Assembly (NCBI GenBank): GCA_035771165.1
Contig: JAWNZC010000003.1
Coordinates: 824,501 to 888,500, forward strand
Direction of reading: 5' to 3'
Length of the DNA: 64,000 bases
DNA from: Paragorgia papillata
Lineage: Eukaryota; Cnidaria; Anthozoa; Scleralcyonacea; Coralliidae
In this document: piece by piece, positions 9,010 to 17,500 of the stretch
How positions within the stretch are numbered: the stretch's first letter is position 1
How the letters are laid out: every line of letters starts with the position of its first letter
The notes under the pieces: generated by a model
Database searches by the model: none
Seen by the model: only the letters and a program-made list of their open reading frames with translations
What the model was told of the DNA's origin: nothing
Program-made: the position numbers and the translations under genes

Positions 9010-9792
9010 ATGGAAAATTTTACTCAAAGTTTTAACATGGAAAACCTTTCCACAGATGAAAAAATAATCGCTATGTATGAAACTCTACAGAGAAAACTAA
9101 AACACCGTTCTTCTTCATCACCAACCAATCCAAGATTGTGTCAAGAATTGATTCAACATTTTCCGACCCCCTCTTCTCCACCAAATAATCTAAGACAGCA
9201 AGAAAAGATTCAACCTAACCAAAGTTACCCTTCTTTTTCACCATCAACTGATCCAAGACAACAGCAGCAACATGAAGAAGACGACCCTGCCTATCCTCCA
9301 CTCAACACTCCTTGCCCAAATTTCTACTTTGAAGAACAACCCTCACCACAACCAAACGAAATTTTGTTCGATCTTTCGTCGACGCTCGAAACAGGCGATA
9401 AGAGAACAACAGTACCACAGTTTACCATTCCAAAAAAAGAATGCCTCCTCAATTCTTACCAGCAATTCACACCAATTTATCCAGCACAACCACAACCAAA
9501 AGGTAAAGACATTCGATTATTGCAAGCCCTGCACAATGAAGAATCGGAAAACGGTATGAATGACAAAGACGCCGAAACAGGTGATGAGAGAACAACAACA
9601 ACAGCAACACCGTTTACCATTCAAAAAAAATCCCTCAATTCTTACCAGCAATTCACACCAATTTCTCCACCACCACTACCACAACCAAAAGGTAAAAACA
9701 TTGAATTATTGCAAGCCCTGTACAATGCCGAAGAATCAGACAACGGTATGAATGAAGAAGACGAAGAGGAACAAGAAGAAGAAACAAAATAA
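9010..9792 (+). CDS. Pro/Gln/Ser-rich acidic protein with an internal repeat, 260 aa
   Basis: The ATG at 9010 begins MENFTQSF; the frame also extends upstream without an ATG. After a short helical N terminus (LSTDEKIIAMYETLQRKLK) the protein is low-complexity, rich in Pro, Gln, Ser and Asn. Two copies of a ~60-residue unit follow, each with ETGD-RTT, a PFTI/QFTI-type strand, LNSYQQFTPI, PQPKGK and LLQAL-N. The tail is a run of Glu/Asp ending EEETK. No enzyme domain is visible. Context (TATA box, nearby Polinton remnants, AATAAA downstream) suggests a virus-like or element-encoded structural or scaffold protein. The frame is intact. Confidence 0.6.
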   Translation: MENFTQSFNMENLSTDEKIIAMYETLQRKLKHRSSSSPTNPRLCQELIQHFPTPSSPPNNLRQQEKIQPNQSYPSFSPSTDPRQQQQHEEDDPAYPPLNTPCPNFYFEEQPSPQPNEILFDLSSTLETGDKRTTVPQFTIPKKECLLNSYQQFTPIYPAQPQPKGKDIRLLQALHNEESENGMNDKDAETGDERTTTTATPFTIQKKSLNSYQQFTPISPPPLPQPKGKNIELLQALYNAEESDNGMNEEDEEEQEEETK

Positions 9793-9890
9793 ATTATCCA
9801 ATGCAGTCGAATGAGAACATTCATGTATACTCACACGTAAAATATAGAGAACTGCGGCGAATATTACTTTTAAAATAAACGTACGTTACT

Positions 9891-10001
9891 AAATTAGAAC
9901 ACTTTAAAGAAATAGTGAATGATTTAGAATTAATTGAACGAAGACTTATAAAAGACCATCCTAAAAAAAAGCAAGGTAAAAATATCTACTATGTAAAATA
10001 A
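9891..10001 (+). pseudogene. 36-codon coding-like remnant without a start
   Basis: An open stretch after a TAA at 9876 reads KLEHFKEIVNDLELIERRL and then a lysine-rich end finishing NIYYVK. It looks protein-like (amphipathic helix plus basic tail) but has no ATG. It may be a 3' exon or a decayed neighbour of the 9010 gene. Low certainty. Confidence 0.25.
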
Positions 10002-10016
10002 TTTTTTTATCTCTTC

Positions 10017-10022
10017 AATAAA
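10017..10022 (+). terminator. Polyadenylation signal AATAAA
   Basis: AATAAA follows the stop of the 9010 gene by about 225 bp and is followed by T-rich sequence. It is the likely 3' end signal of that transcript. Confidence 0.45.
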
Positions 10023-10048
10023 ATATGTTTATATATAATATATATTTT

Positions 10049-10405
10049 GTGTAATAAAAATTATTTTTTTTGCACAACGAATAATTGGATTTGCGAGTGC
10101 GTGGGCGGGTTGAACGTATTATTCTAGTTTCGAATATAAATTAATCTTGATACCCAAGAAAGAATACTGAGAATGATTTATTTATATCAAACTCGGGATC
10201 TTTTGGATTTTTTTTTGATATCCAAATTTACCAATATTTGATTGCAAACTGTATGAGACAAGTTTGATATAAATAAATCATTCTCAGTATTCTTTCTTGG
10301 GTATCAAGATTAATTTACATTCGAAACTAGAATAATACGTTCAACCCGCCCACGCACTCGCAAATCCGATTATTCGTTGTGCAAAAAAAATAAATTTTAT
10401 TACAC
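10049..10405. repeat. Long inverted repeat, 145-bp arms, 67-bp spacer
   Basis: The arm 10049-10193 is the reverse complement of 10261-10405 with only a few mismatches; both carry the word GAGTGCGTGGGCGGGTTGAACG. The spacer is AT-rich. The near-identity implies a recent origin or gene conversion. The right arm ends within three bases of the BEL left LTR. It could be two element termini head to head, or a fold-back insertion. Confidence 0.9.
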
Positions 10406-10407
10406 AC

Positions 10408-10660
10408 TGTCGTAAATAGCCTCCCCTTGTTTCGATACGATACTTCACTTGAATATTTTGTACATTTATTTCACTTCACTATTGTTTATCACGTTAGCCC
10501 ACACACAACTTTTCTCTCCTAACCCCGTTCCGATCAGCTCGTCCCAAGAGTACCCCCATCTCCAACACCCTCCCCCAATACAACTTCGGAGAAGATGCAT
10601 TTGTCCTACTTCTGGAGATTGGCTTGTACTTAACTTAAACAAACTCAACTAAATGTTTTT
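10408..10660 (-). repeat. BEL 3' LTR (truncated/diverged)
   Basis: It is closely similar to the LTR at 15796 over the first ~150 bp (TTGTTTCGATACGA onward). It then lacks an internal ~60 bp present in the other copy (between CCCCCA and ATCTCCAACA), and loses similarity after ATACAACT. The right border against pol is uncertain. Confidence 0.7.
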
Positions 10661-10679
10661 GAAAGTTCAGCTATATAGT

Positions 10680-12401
10680 CTATATGCTTGTTGAACATAA
10701 ACTGTCTCGGTCCTCATCTTCTACAATCTCCCTAATTCTCTGACTTGCAGCAATTGCTGCCTGTCTCTTTGGTCGAAAGGTTTCTGCTTCCGGATTAAAC
10801 TTGATTGGTTTCTTCTTGCGATCACACGATAGTTCCAATGGAAACAAGTGCTGAACTGCTCGTTCCAGCTGTGACTTGCCAGTACGGACTTTCGCTCCCC
10901 TGACTACACCATCCTTTCCCGCAATCAGCTCTTCAATGACCCCGAGTGGCCATTTCCCACAATTCTTTTCATCGGTTCTAAGGACTACCACGTCTCCAAC
11001 AGCAGGCACTGTTCCTTTCGATCCAGCTAGGTTTCGATGCTTTTCTCTCAAACTGCGTAAGTATTCTTGGCTCCAGCGTTTCCACATAGCTTCCTTGCAT
11101 TTTAATAGGTGCTTCGCCCTTCTTCTTAGATCGTTGTCTTCGATTCGATGAGGTTGACGTTCTGGCATGATGTTGCTGTTCAGGAATAGCATACTATTCG
11201 GTGTTAGAATAGGGAGTTGAACATCGTCCTCCACATATCCCAAAGGCCGGTTGTTCAACGCGATCTCTACGTCCAAAAGCACTTCTTCGAGCTCCTTCCA
11301 ATTTAAAAACCCATTTTCAATGGTCTTATTCAAGGCAGCTTTAACTAGACCAATCATTCGTTCGAATTGGCCACCCCACCATGGGGTGCGGCTCAAGTTG
11401 AACTGCCAGGTTATCTGGTGTACAGATAAGTTCTGAATCTTCTCATCTTTCGATACAGCTCTCATCCATTTCGCCGCTCCAATAAACGTTCCTCCATTAT
11501 CTGAATAAATTTTCTCCGGTCGGCCTTGACGTGCTATAAATCGCTTCAGGCTCATACATATAATGAACTCTTTAAGTTGCAAATTGGGCAAGAGGTCTAT
11601 GTCAGTGCCTCTTGTTAGACTGCAAGCATACAGTAACACATACGACTTCCCCTCTCGACCCTTTCCTTTGTGGTACCGTATAGGACCAGCATAATCTACT
11701 CCGATCACCTGGTACGGATTGGTGCCTTGGGTGCGCGTGGTAGGCAAAATACCTGTCTTTGGTGTTGCATATGCTGATACTGTGAATCTCTTGCATCCAT
11801 CGCAACTCTTCCTAACCTTTCTGACCAGTCTCCTCACTCTTTGTATACGGCCATGGCATTCCAGAATGGCAGCTTCATTCGGCTGTAGATTCAGTTGTAC
11901 ATAGTCATCTTTAATGGCAACGTAAATTTGGGACCGCTGGATCCAAAATGCTCTTTGACGGTCTGTTTCTTTCGTGGTCAACGGTCCTGTGATGCACTCG
12001 GACCCTCGGCTTGGTAGTGCATTGTTCGCAAATCTGCAAATCCACGAACATATTCGAATAGCTTTTTGCAAGTTGAATTTCTCCAGCAGCTTGTCAATCT
12101 CGTTTGGTTGATTTACAGCGATATTTACCATGTCTTGCACAGGTTTATCTTCGACTCTACTCTCGTCAGATGACTTGGTTACAATATTTGGTGGCCACTG
12201 GTCTGCATTCTGAAGCCATCTGGGACCTTTCCACCACAGCTCGTCTCGGCTAAACTGGTCTCCATGACTACCAATATCAGCAGGGTTTTCAGCTGTTGTT
12301 ACATGTCGCCATTTCATCCCTTTGTGACTTTGGATTTTCTTCACTCTATTTGCAACGAATTGTTTGTAGGTTTCAGTTCCTTGTAACCAGTATAAAACCA
12401 C
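10680..12401 (-). pseudogene. BEL pol: RNase H end and integrase
   Basis: A 573-codon open frame continues from the RNase H region (YWLQGTETYKQF-V..R) into the integrase. The catalytic triad is visible: D236 in GVDYAGP, D301 in SDNGGTF and E347 in GGQFERM. After CHGRIQ (about residue 182) the sequence jumps straight to RVRRLV...CDGC, so the His-His half of the HHCC zinc domain has been deleted in frame while CDGC remains. A BEL-type C-terminal domain (GDVVVLRTDEKN, WPLGVIEEL, LFPLEL) follows. The 5' edge of the frame has no ATG because it is part of a polyprotein. The integrase is probably defective through the missing zinc ligands. Confidence 0.85.
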
Positions 12402-13156
12402 AGAACCTGTCCGACCAGCACGTAATGCTCTTCAACGGAAATCCGATCAACGCTTCTCTGACGTTTTCGACAAGATTAACGGCCATATGGGCAGCGACCA
12501 ACTCCAGTCTTGGGATTGTCAGCTCTGGTTTAGCCAAGCGAGATCTTGCTGCTACCAGAGGGTTGGCGAACCACCGCATACACATATCACTGAAACACCG
12601 CAGAAACACCACTATCACTAGTGTCACCAAAGGAATGCAGATCTATGCTGTCGATTGGTTCTCGGTGAGTGGTCAACGATCTTGGAAATTCCACCTTGTT
12701 AGGAAACTCGCTTTCCCACTTAGTCCACTGTCTACGGAGTGGGTCTATAATTGGCTCGTCCCAGTTCTTCTTTGCGTCGCAAACAGCTCGATTTATAAGT
12801 TTCCCCCGAAACGTTGCTGGAGAGACGACACCCAATGGATCATATATCTTTGCCAATTTGGATAAAACACCACGCTTTGTTGCCACTGCTTCGTCTTTTG
12901 AAACGACGATGCTTAACGTGTCACGCTCTTTGTGCCATTCCAATCCAAGAAGGCTGGAGTCTCCCCCGTTCGGTTTCTTCAAGTGTTGCTTGGCGTAAGT
13001 AGGTTCGTCCACCAAACCTTGGTCTGATTCGAGCTCCGGAGCATTAGAATGCCACTTGTGAAGCTGGAAACATGCATCTTGGAAGATCTTTGATGCATTC
13101 TCTTTGAGCTCAAATGCTTCCTTCACCGTTGCCGACCCCGAAATAAGATCGTCCAC
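12373..13156 (-). pseudogene. BEL pol: RT thumb and RNase H, frameshifted
   Basis: The frame begins just before the RT catalytic box (YVDDLISG, with the YVDD intact at about 13148-13160). It continues through FQLHKWHSN, LGLEWH, LSIVV, IYDPLGVVSPATFRGK and the start of RNase H (DLHSFGDTSDSG). It then shifts near 12590-12630 to the frame reading LAKPELTIPRLELVAAHMAV and SITCWSD. At least two frameshifts separate it from the integrase frame. All blocks are classic BEL/Pao pol. Confidence 0.8.
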
Positions 13157-13430
13157 ATATATATATCACGTTTAAGCTTAGCAACCGTCTCTGGTAGCTA
13201 GACGAGACTCTTCCCAGGTAGCTAGATGAGTCTCGATGACTCCCCCAAGGAGAAACGGGGATGCTGTTAAACCAAAGAGAGTCCTAGTGTATCATAAGGT
13301 CTCTAGTTCCGACTGTCCGCTTTCTTTCCAATGAAAGCGCAATGCATCACGGTCATCAGCCTTTATTCACACTTGTAAAAAGGCCTTCTGAAGATCACCA
13401 CTCAGAGCCACAGGGTAGAAGCGACCCCTA
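13157..13430 (-). pseudogene. BEL pol: RT core with stop codons
   Basis: Between the two longer frames the minus strand still encodes recognisable RT palm sequence (ALSGDLQKAFLQV, DALRFHW, RTLFGLTASPFLLGG). In-frame TGA codons stand where arginine is expected, after FLQV and before YTRTLFG, and a CATCTAGCTACC-type local duplication lies near 13190-13215. Both TGAs are explainable as CGA-to-TGA decay of methylated CpG. Function is lost. Confidence 0.75.
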
Positions 13431-14462
13431 AGCAAGACATTCCATAATTTGTTTTGCAGTATGTAAACATTCATTCAGGGATGGGGCTCCATCATATGCT
13501 TGAGCTGAGGCATCGAAAACTACTCGGACTTTAGTTGACTCTGCATTGGGACGCACCACTGGTTTGTGTGGGATGTAAAATTTGGTTCCAACTGCGGGTT
13601 GGTCAGCGGTTTCGATTATACCTGCATCCCTCTGCTCTTCAATTATTTCTTTATACTGGGTTGTTAGTTGTTGGCATTCCAGTTTCCGGGTTAAACTTTG
13701 TAGTCTGCAAAGGCTACCATTCTTGTTGCTGGGCAAGGGTGGGTGGTTACCACGCCAAGGTAGTCCTGTTTCATACCATCCCTCTTCATTCTGCACGAGC
13801 TGCTCCTTAAACTCCTCATAAACTCCGCTTTGATCATTGGTTGGTCTCTCTTCTAATCCCAGGACATCCATACGGCATAGCTCTTCATACTCGACATGCG
13901 AGGTTTGTGTCAGTAGCATGTTGGTTACGTTAAGGCACTCTTTCCCTGGTGACATGATTGTCCACCCGAAGCGGGTTAGTTCAGCAACCGGCTGCCCTGG
14001 TGTTCCAATTATAGGTGGAGTGTTTGTCTTCAGCTTGGCGTACTCGCTTGCACCCAAACTAAGGTGTACTGGGAGGTGTTCTTTGGTGTCAGTATCCTCC
14101 ATCACAACTCCCTGAAGATGTCGATTACTCCCAATTAGCTCAAGATATCTTGGGTTATCTAGAGATACAAGTTCTCCCTTCTCAACCTTTGTCACGTCCA
14201 CAGACATTGAAAATTGTCCTGAAGTCCCCTTGATGTTGATGGTTTGTATCTCCATTTTACTCGTAGTTGTTCCCAGCATCATTTCGACTTTCCTTGTTTC
14301 TCTTCTACTTTCGCGCTTGGTCAGCTCATCCAGGAGTGCTGCTGATGCATATGAACTGCCCGCCACGGTGTCAAGTAAGGCCCGACACTTGACACGCTCA
14401 ACATCCGCTATCACGACTGGGTATACTACAACATCATTGTTGCCATGATGTGCTGTTAACAA
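13428..14462 (-). pseudogene. BEL pol: zinc knuckle end, protease and RT N-terminal part
   Basis: The frame opens after a KCSRKHNTSIC-type knuckle upstream. It contains a BEL aspartic protease (CRALLDTVAGSSYAS), a LTRFGWTIMSPG linker, and the RT N terminus (STKVRVVFDASA, SLNECLHT). The active-site D-T-G of the protease reads D-T-V because of a GTG codon at the glycine position, which should inactivate it. The frame stops at 13428, where the RT core decays. Confidence 0.8.
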
Positions 14463-15755
14463 TCGCCCTTCAGGAGGAGATTCACTACAAATAGAAGTAT
14501 TGTGCTTTCTGCTGCATTTCTTGCACCCAGATTTACTCCTACAATCTGCTGCTCAATGCTGTGTGCCCGTGCAGTTGAAGCATAATCCTTTTTTTGCCAA
14601 AATGTGCTTCCTATTATCTGCAGAAACGATTTTCGTGCAGTCCACGCTCTTCTGCGTGTTTTCCTCGCAGTACACGGAAGCCCGCGAGTTCTCGTGTCCC
14701 GAATCCCGCGCGTGAAATAAACGCTTCTTCGATGGTGGCGATTTAGGTGCTTTTCTCGAACTGTTTTATTCGATTGGATGGATATCTCGCCATTTCTTGA
14801 GTTACTCGAGCAGATCGTTGAAGCTCCAATCCTGCTTTAATGCCTTTTAGCTTCTCCAAAGTAGACCTAACGTTGCCTTTCACATCGGCGAGTTTGCCGA
14901 GTGTCTCAAGACTTTGCACATTATGACGAAGTTGCTTGTAGAATTCACTCACTTTCTTCGGATCCTCTCCAGCAATCACAGGTAAGCTCATGATATTCTG
15001 TACATAAGCATTGACCACATCATTGGTTTGACCGTATTCTGCTTCGAGAATTTTCTTCGCTGTCGAATAACCTTCGTTGGTAAATGGAAGTCCATCTATA
15101 TCTGCTTGAACTGGTTCTGCAAAAGCTCTTTCAAGTAGGAAAATTTCGTAAGCGTTGGTAGATTTGTGGAGTCGATCTGTGAGGTAAACTTGCCCCAACA
15201 AGGCAGCCACGATTCAACTTTACCGTTAAACTTGGTTATCGGAAGCTTAGGTAATTTGGTGGTCAATGAAGATGTTGACATATTGTTTTGACTCGCTTGA
15301 CCTTGTTCTGTTCGTCTTGCACCCTTTTCTCGAATGTAGCCTTTTGCTCCAATAACTCTTGCTCGAAGTGCAGATTCTTTCTGTGTGCCAGCCATCATAG
15401 TTTTTGCTTCTTCTTCACCTAAGTCGATTTCTTTGATCTTTTGTGTTAATTTTCTTATGCAATCGTCGGTTCTCGTCAGTTCATGTTCGAAATCTTTACC
15501 CCACTCAGCGACCTGTTCTTCGCTTTCGTCTTTCGAAAATTTCTTCTCTTCAACGCTTTCTTTTAACTCGATAACTACTTTAGAAATGTTCATAATCGAG
15601 GTTTTCTGCCGCTCACAGGCTTCACGATCATCTTTATCCATTGTTTCGTCGGTTTTGCTTAACCTGAATCGCAGTGCTTTCACTTTACTCGCCAGTTCTG
15701 TAAGTTGTTTCTCTAAGTTGTTTCTCACGATATTCTCAGTTAGTCTTCGCTGTTA
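14463..15755 (-). pseudogene. BEL gag, frameshifted
   Basis: Two overlapping minus-strand frames (15728-15096 and 15210-14743) make up gag. The first has coiled-coil-like N-terminal sequence (LEKQLTELASKVKALRF, then Lys/Glu-rich helices) and the BEL signature LPKLPITKFNGKVESWLPCW. The second has SYLKE-compatible capsid sequence with AKKILEAEYGQ and VSEFYKQLRHNVQSLETLG, typical of the gag DUF1759-like region. A shift near 15100-15210 separates them, and remnants of the Cys knuckles follow at about 14470-14560. No clear ATG remains at the 5' end. Confidence 0.75.
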
Positions 15756-15774
15756 TTAGGCTCTATCACTCACC

Positions 15775-15792
15775 ATCCCGTCGGAGGTGCCA
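15775..15792 (-). other. BEL primer-binding-site-like sequence
   Basis: Three bases inside the 5' LTR the minus strand reads TGGCACCTCCGACGGGAT. It starts with TGG, as expected for pairing with a tRNA CCA 3' end. The primer tRNA was not identified. Confidence 0.5.
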
Positions 15793-15795
15793 CTA

Positions 15796-16085
15796 TGTCC
15801 TAAATAGCCTCCCCTTGTTTCGATACGACACTTCACTTGAATATTTTGTACATTTATTTCACTTCACTATTGTTTATCACGTTAGCCCGCACACAACTTT
15901 TCTCTCCTAACCCCGTTCCGATCAACTCGTCCCAAGAGTACCCCCAGCAGCTCGTGACGTCAGATCGTGTTCTATTACGTAACTTCCGGTTAACTATATT
16001 ACCGACTCTGCCAATCTCCAACAATACAACTCAACGCTATGACTCAATCCCGCTGTGCAATTATCCAAAATAAATATTACTTACA
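15796..16085 (-). repeat. BEL 5' LTR
   Basis: It starts TGTCCTAAATAGCCTCC, parallel to 10408. It contains an extra segment (CAGCTCGTGACGTCAG onward) missing from the 3' LTR and ends near TTACA before CACAC. Because ACAACTCAAC occurs near both LTR ends, the outer border may lie up to ~15 bp further right. Confidence 0.75.
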
Positions 16086-16099
16086 CACACAACTCAACA

Positions 16100-16594
16100 A
16101 TTAAAGGACAAATACAAGTGTTGACAACCATGTTCACAACATCATATAATTCATGACGTCAGACAAAAACACTCATTCAATGTCATGACGTCACACTAGA
16201 AGGACCTCCGCTCAACACAAACAAAACATTGCGCAAAGAAATAATTTTATTTTTATTTTGAAAAAAAATTATTATTCTGAACCATTTTTTCACGTCGTCA
16301 ACAACAGAAGGTGGAACGATAAGTGATATCACTCTTATATATCCAAAAGGGATACACTAAGAGACACTGATACCGTCACTTACGCTTTCATTTCCTGTTG
16401 GTAATGACGTCAACAAAACTTTTTTTTCCATAAACGGAAACCCAACTGGTTTTTGCTCACCCCCCCCGAAATTAAAAAAAAAAGTTCTGTGATTGGATAA
16501 CCAATTAAAATGAAATGATGTGACTTGTTTAGAGCTCGTGCCAGTCTCCAACACATTAAAAAATAATAATATACTATATACTACTTTTGCCTTG
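16100..16594. other. Non-coding interval right of the BEL element
   Basis: TGACGTCA-type words (CRE-like) recur at about 16155, 16185 and 16405, and a poly-A/poly-T tract surrounds 16255-16275. No gene seen. Confidence 0.35.
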
Positions 16595-16869
16595 CTAACT
16601 TCTACTTTGAGACGAGATTGGAGTCGGACAGCTGTTATCAACTTTGAAAGCTTCGCCCGGAATATGACTGTTTAATATATCCATGTAGTTTTGAGCTGGT
16701 TCTTTCAATGTTTCCCACTCGATAAATGTCTTATTCTTTATAGAAAGGTGACAAAGGACCTGTTCTCCTGTACTTGCTTGTTTTCCGATATAAACAAGTT
16801 TATTTCTTGGGCTTTCTCCGTTTATTAGAATAGTAACTTCATTAGCATTAATAGCAGCAGTAGCTGACA
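16595..16869 (-). CDS. Unrecognised 91-aa open frame
   Basis: The ATG at 16869 opens a frame reading MSATAAINANEVTILINGE and later LVYIGKQASTGEQVLCHL, FIEWETLKEPAQNYMDIL; it stops at 16595. Composition is protein-like and not repeat-derived. It could be a first exon (the frame extends slightly upstream without another ATG) or a small host or element gene. No family recognised. A second unrelated frame with an ATG at 17260 (minus, 92 codons) is even less certain. Confidence 0.3.
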
Positions 16870-16919
16870 TTTCCTCATTTGCATTTATAGAAAAGTTCAA
16901 ACTTTCGCGCACAATTTAC

Positions 16920-17500
16920 CCGCCATAATGATTTGAAAAGCCGAGCAGTGTTTGTTTTTGACAAAGACTGGTGATGAGAATTTAAAAAATGGGGGACAAA
17001 CGAAAGAGAAGTCTAAATAATCCATGGAAATTGCGATGAAAACATCGCCAGTTTACATTTCTGATCAGACTTTGAATAGAATAATTAAAAAATAGCCCAA
17101 CTTCAAGATATGAAACCGCAACAACAACAAATAAAAAGGAAAGATGAAGAGTACGATGCAATACGTCGTTTCGTACACTAGTCAAATAAGATAGAAACCA
17201 GTCAGAATATGCTTCATGTACTCTCAATATTTGGAAATTGTGAAGAGAAAGGTCGGTCATTATTTAGTTCGCCATGTTGACCGCTGCGAGAGTGGCAGTC
17301 TAAATTTTATATCGAAAACCGCAATGAGCTGAACATCTATGAAGTTTTTAAAAATTACAATATTTAAGTAATATTTGAATTTATTGAATATGTTGTCAAC
17401 CATTAAGTATAAATACAAAGCAGTGACAACGGGAGCAAGAAACAGGACAAAGTCCCAATTGATATCAAACCCCCGAGTCCTATTAGTTTAGATAAAATAC
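16920..17500. other. Interval with one weak minus-strand frame
   Basis: An ATG at 17260 (minus) opens 92 codons with a hydrophobic middle (LSFLFVVVAVSYLEVGLFF) and no domain. The rest, up to the 3' end of the LINE, is AT-rich. Confidence 0.25.

Larger units (their letters stand above)
10408..16085 (-). mobile_element. BEL/Pao LTR retrotransposon, decayed
   Basis: LTRs beginning TGTC(G/C)TAAATAGCCTCCCC lie at 10408 and 15796, with gag and pol on the minus strand between them. The order (in element direction) is 5' LTR at 15796-16085, a primer-binding-site-like TGG..., gag, aspartic protease, RT, RNase H, integrase, 3' LTR. CACAC precedes the left LTR (10403-10407) and follows a CA end of the right one (16086-16090), a possible 5-bp target duplication, although the sequence is simple and the outer limit could be a few bases further. 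Pol is broken at several points. Confidence 0.85.

Noticed and set aside
9272..9751. Plus-strand frames overlapping the Pro/Gln-rich gene
   Set aside because: They are in another frame of a repeat-rich gene and only mirror its duplicated coding units; no independent start or domain.
13535..13821. Plus-strand frames inside the BEL pol region
   Set aside because: Antisense shadows of protease/RT coding sequence.
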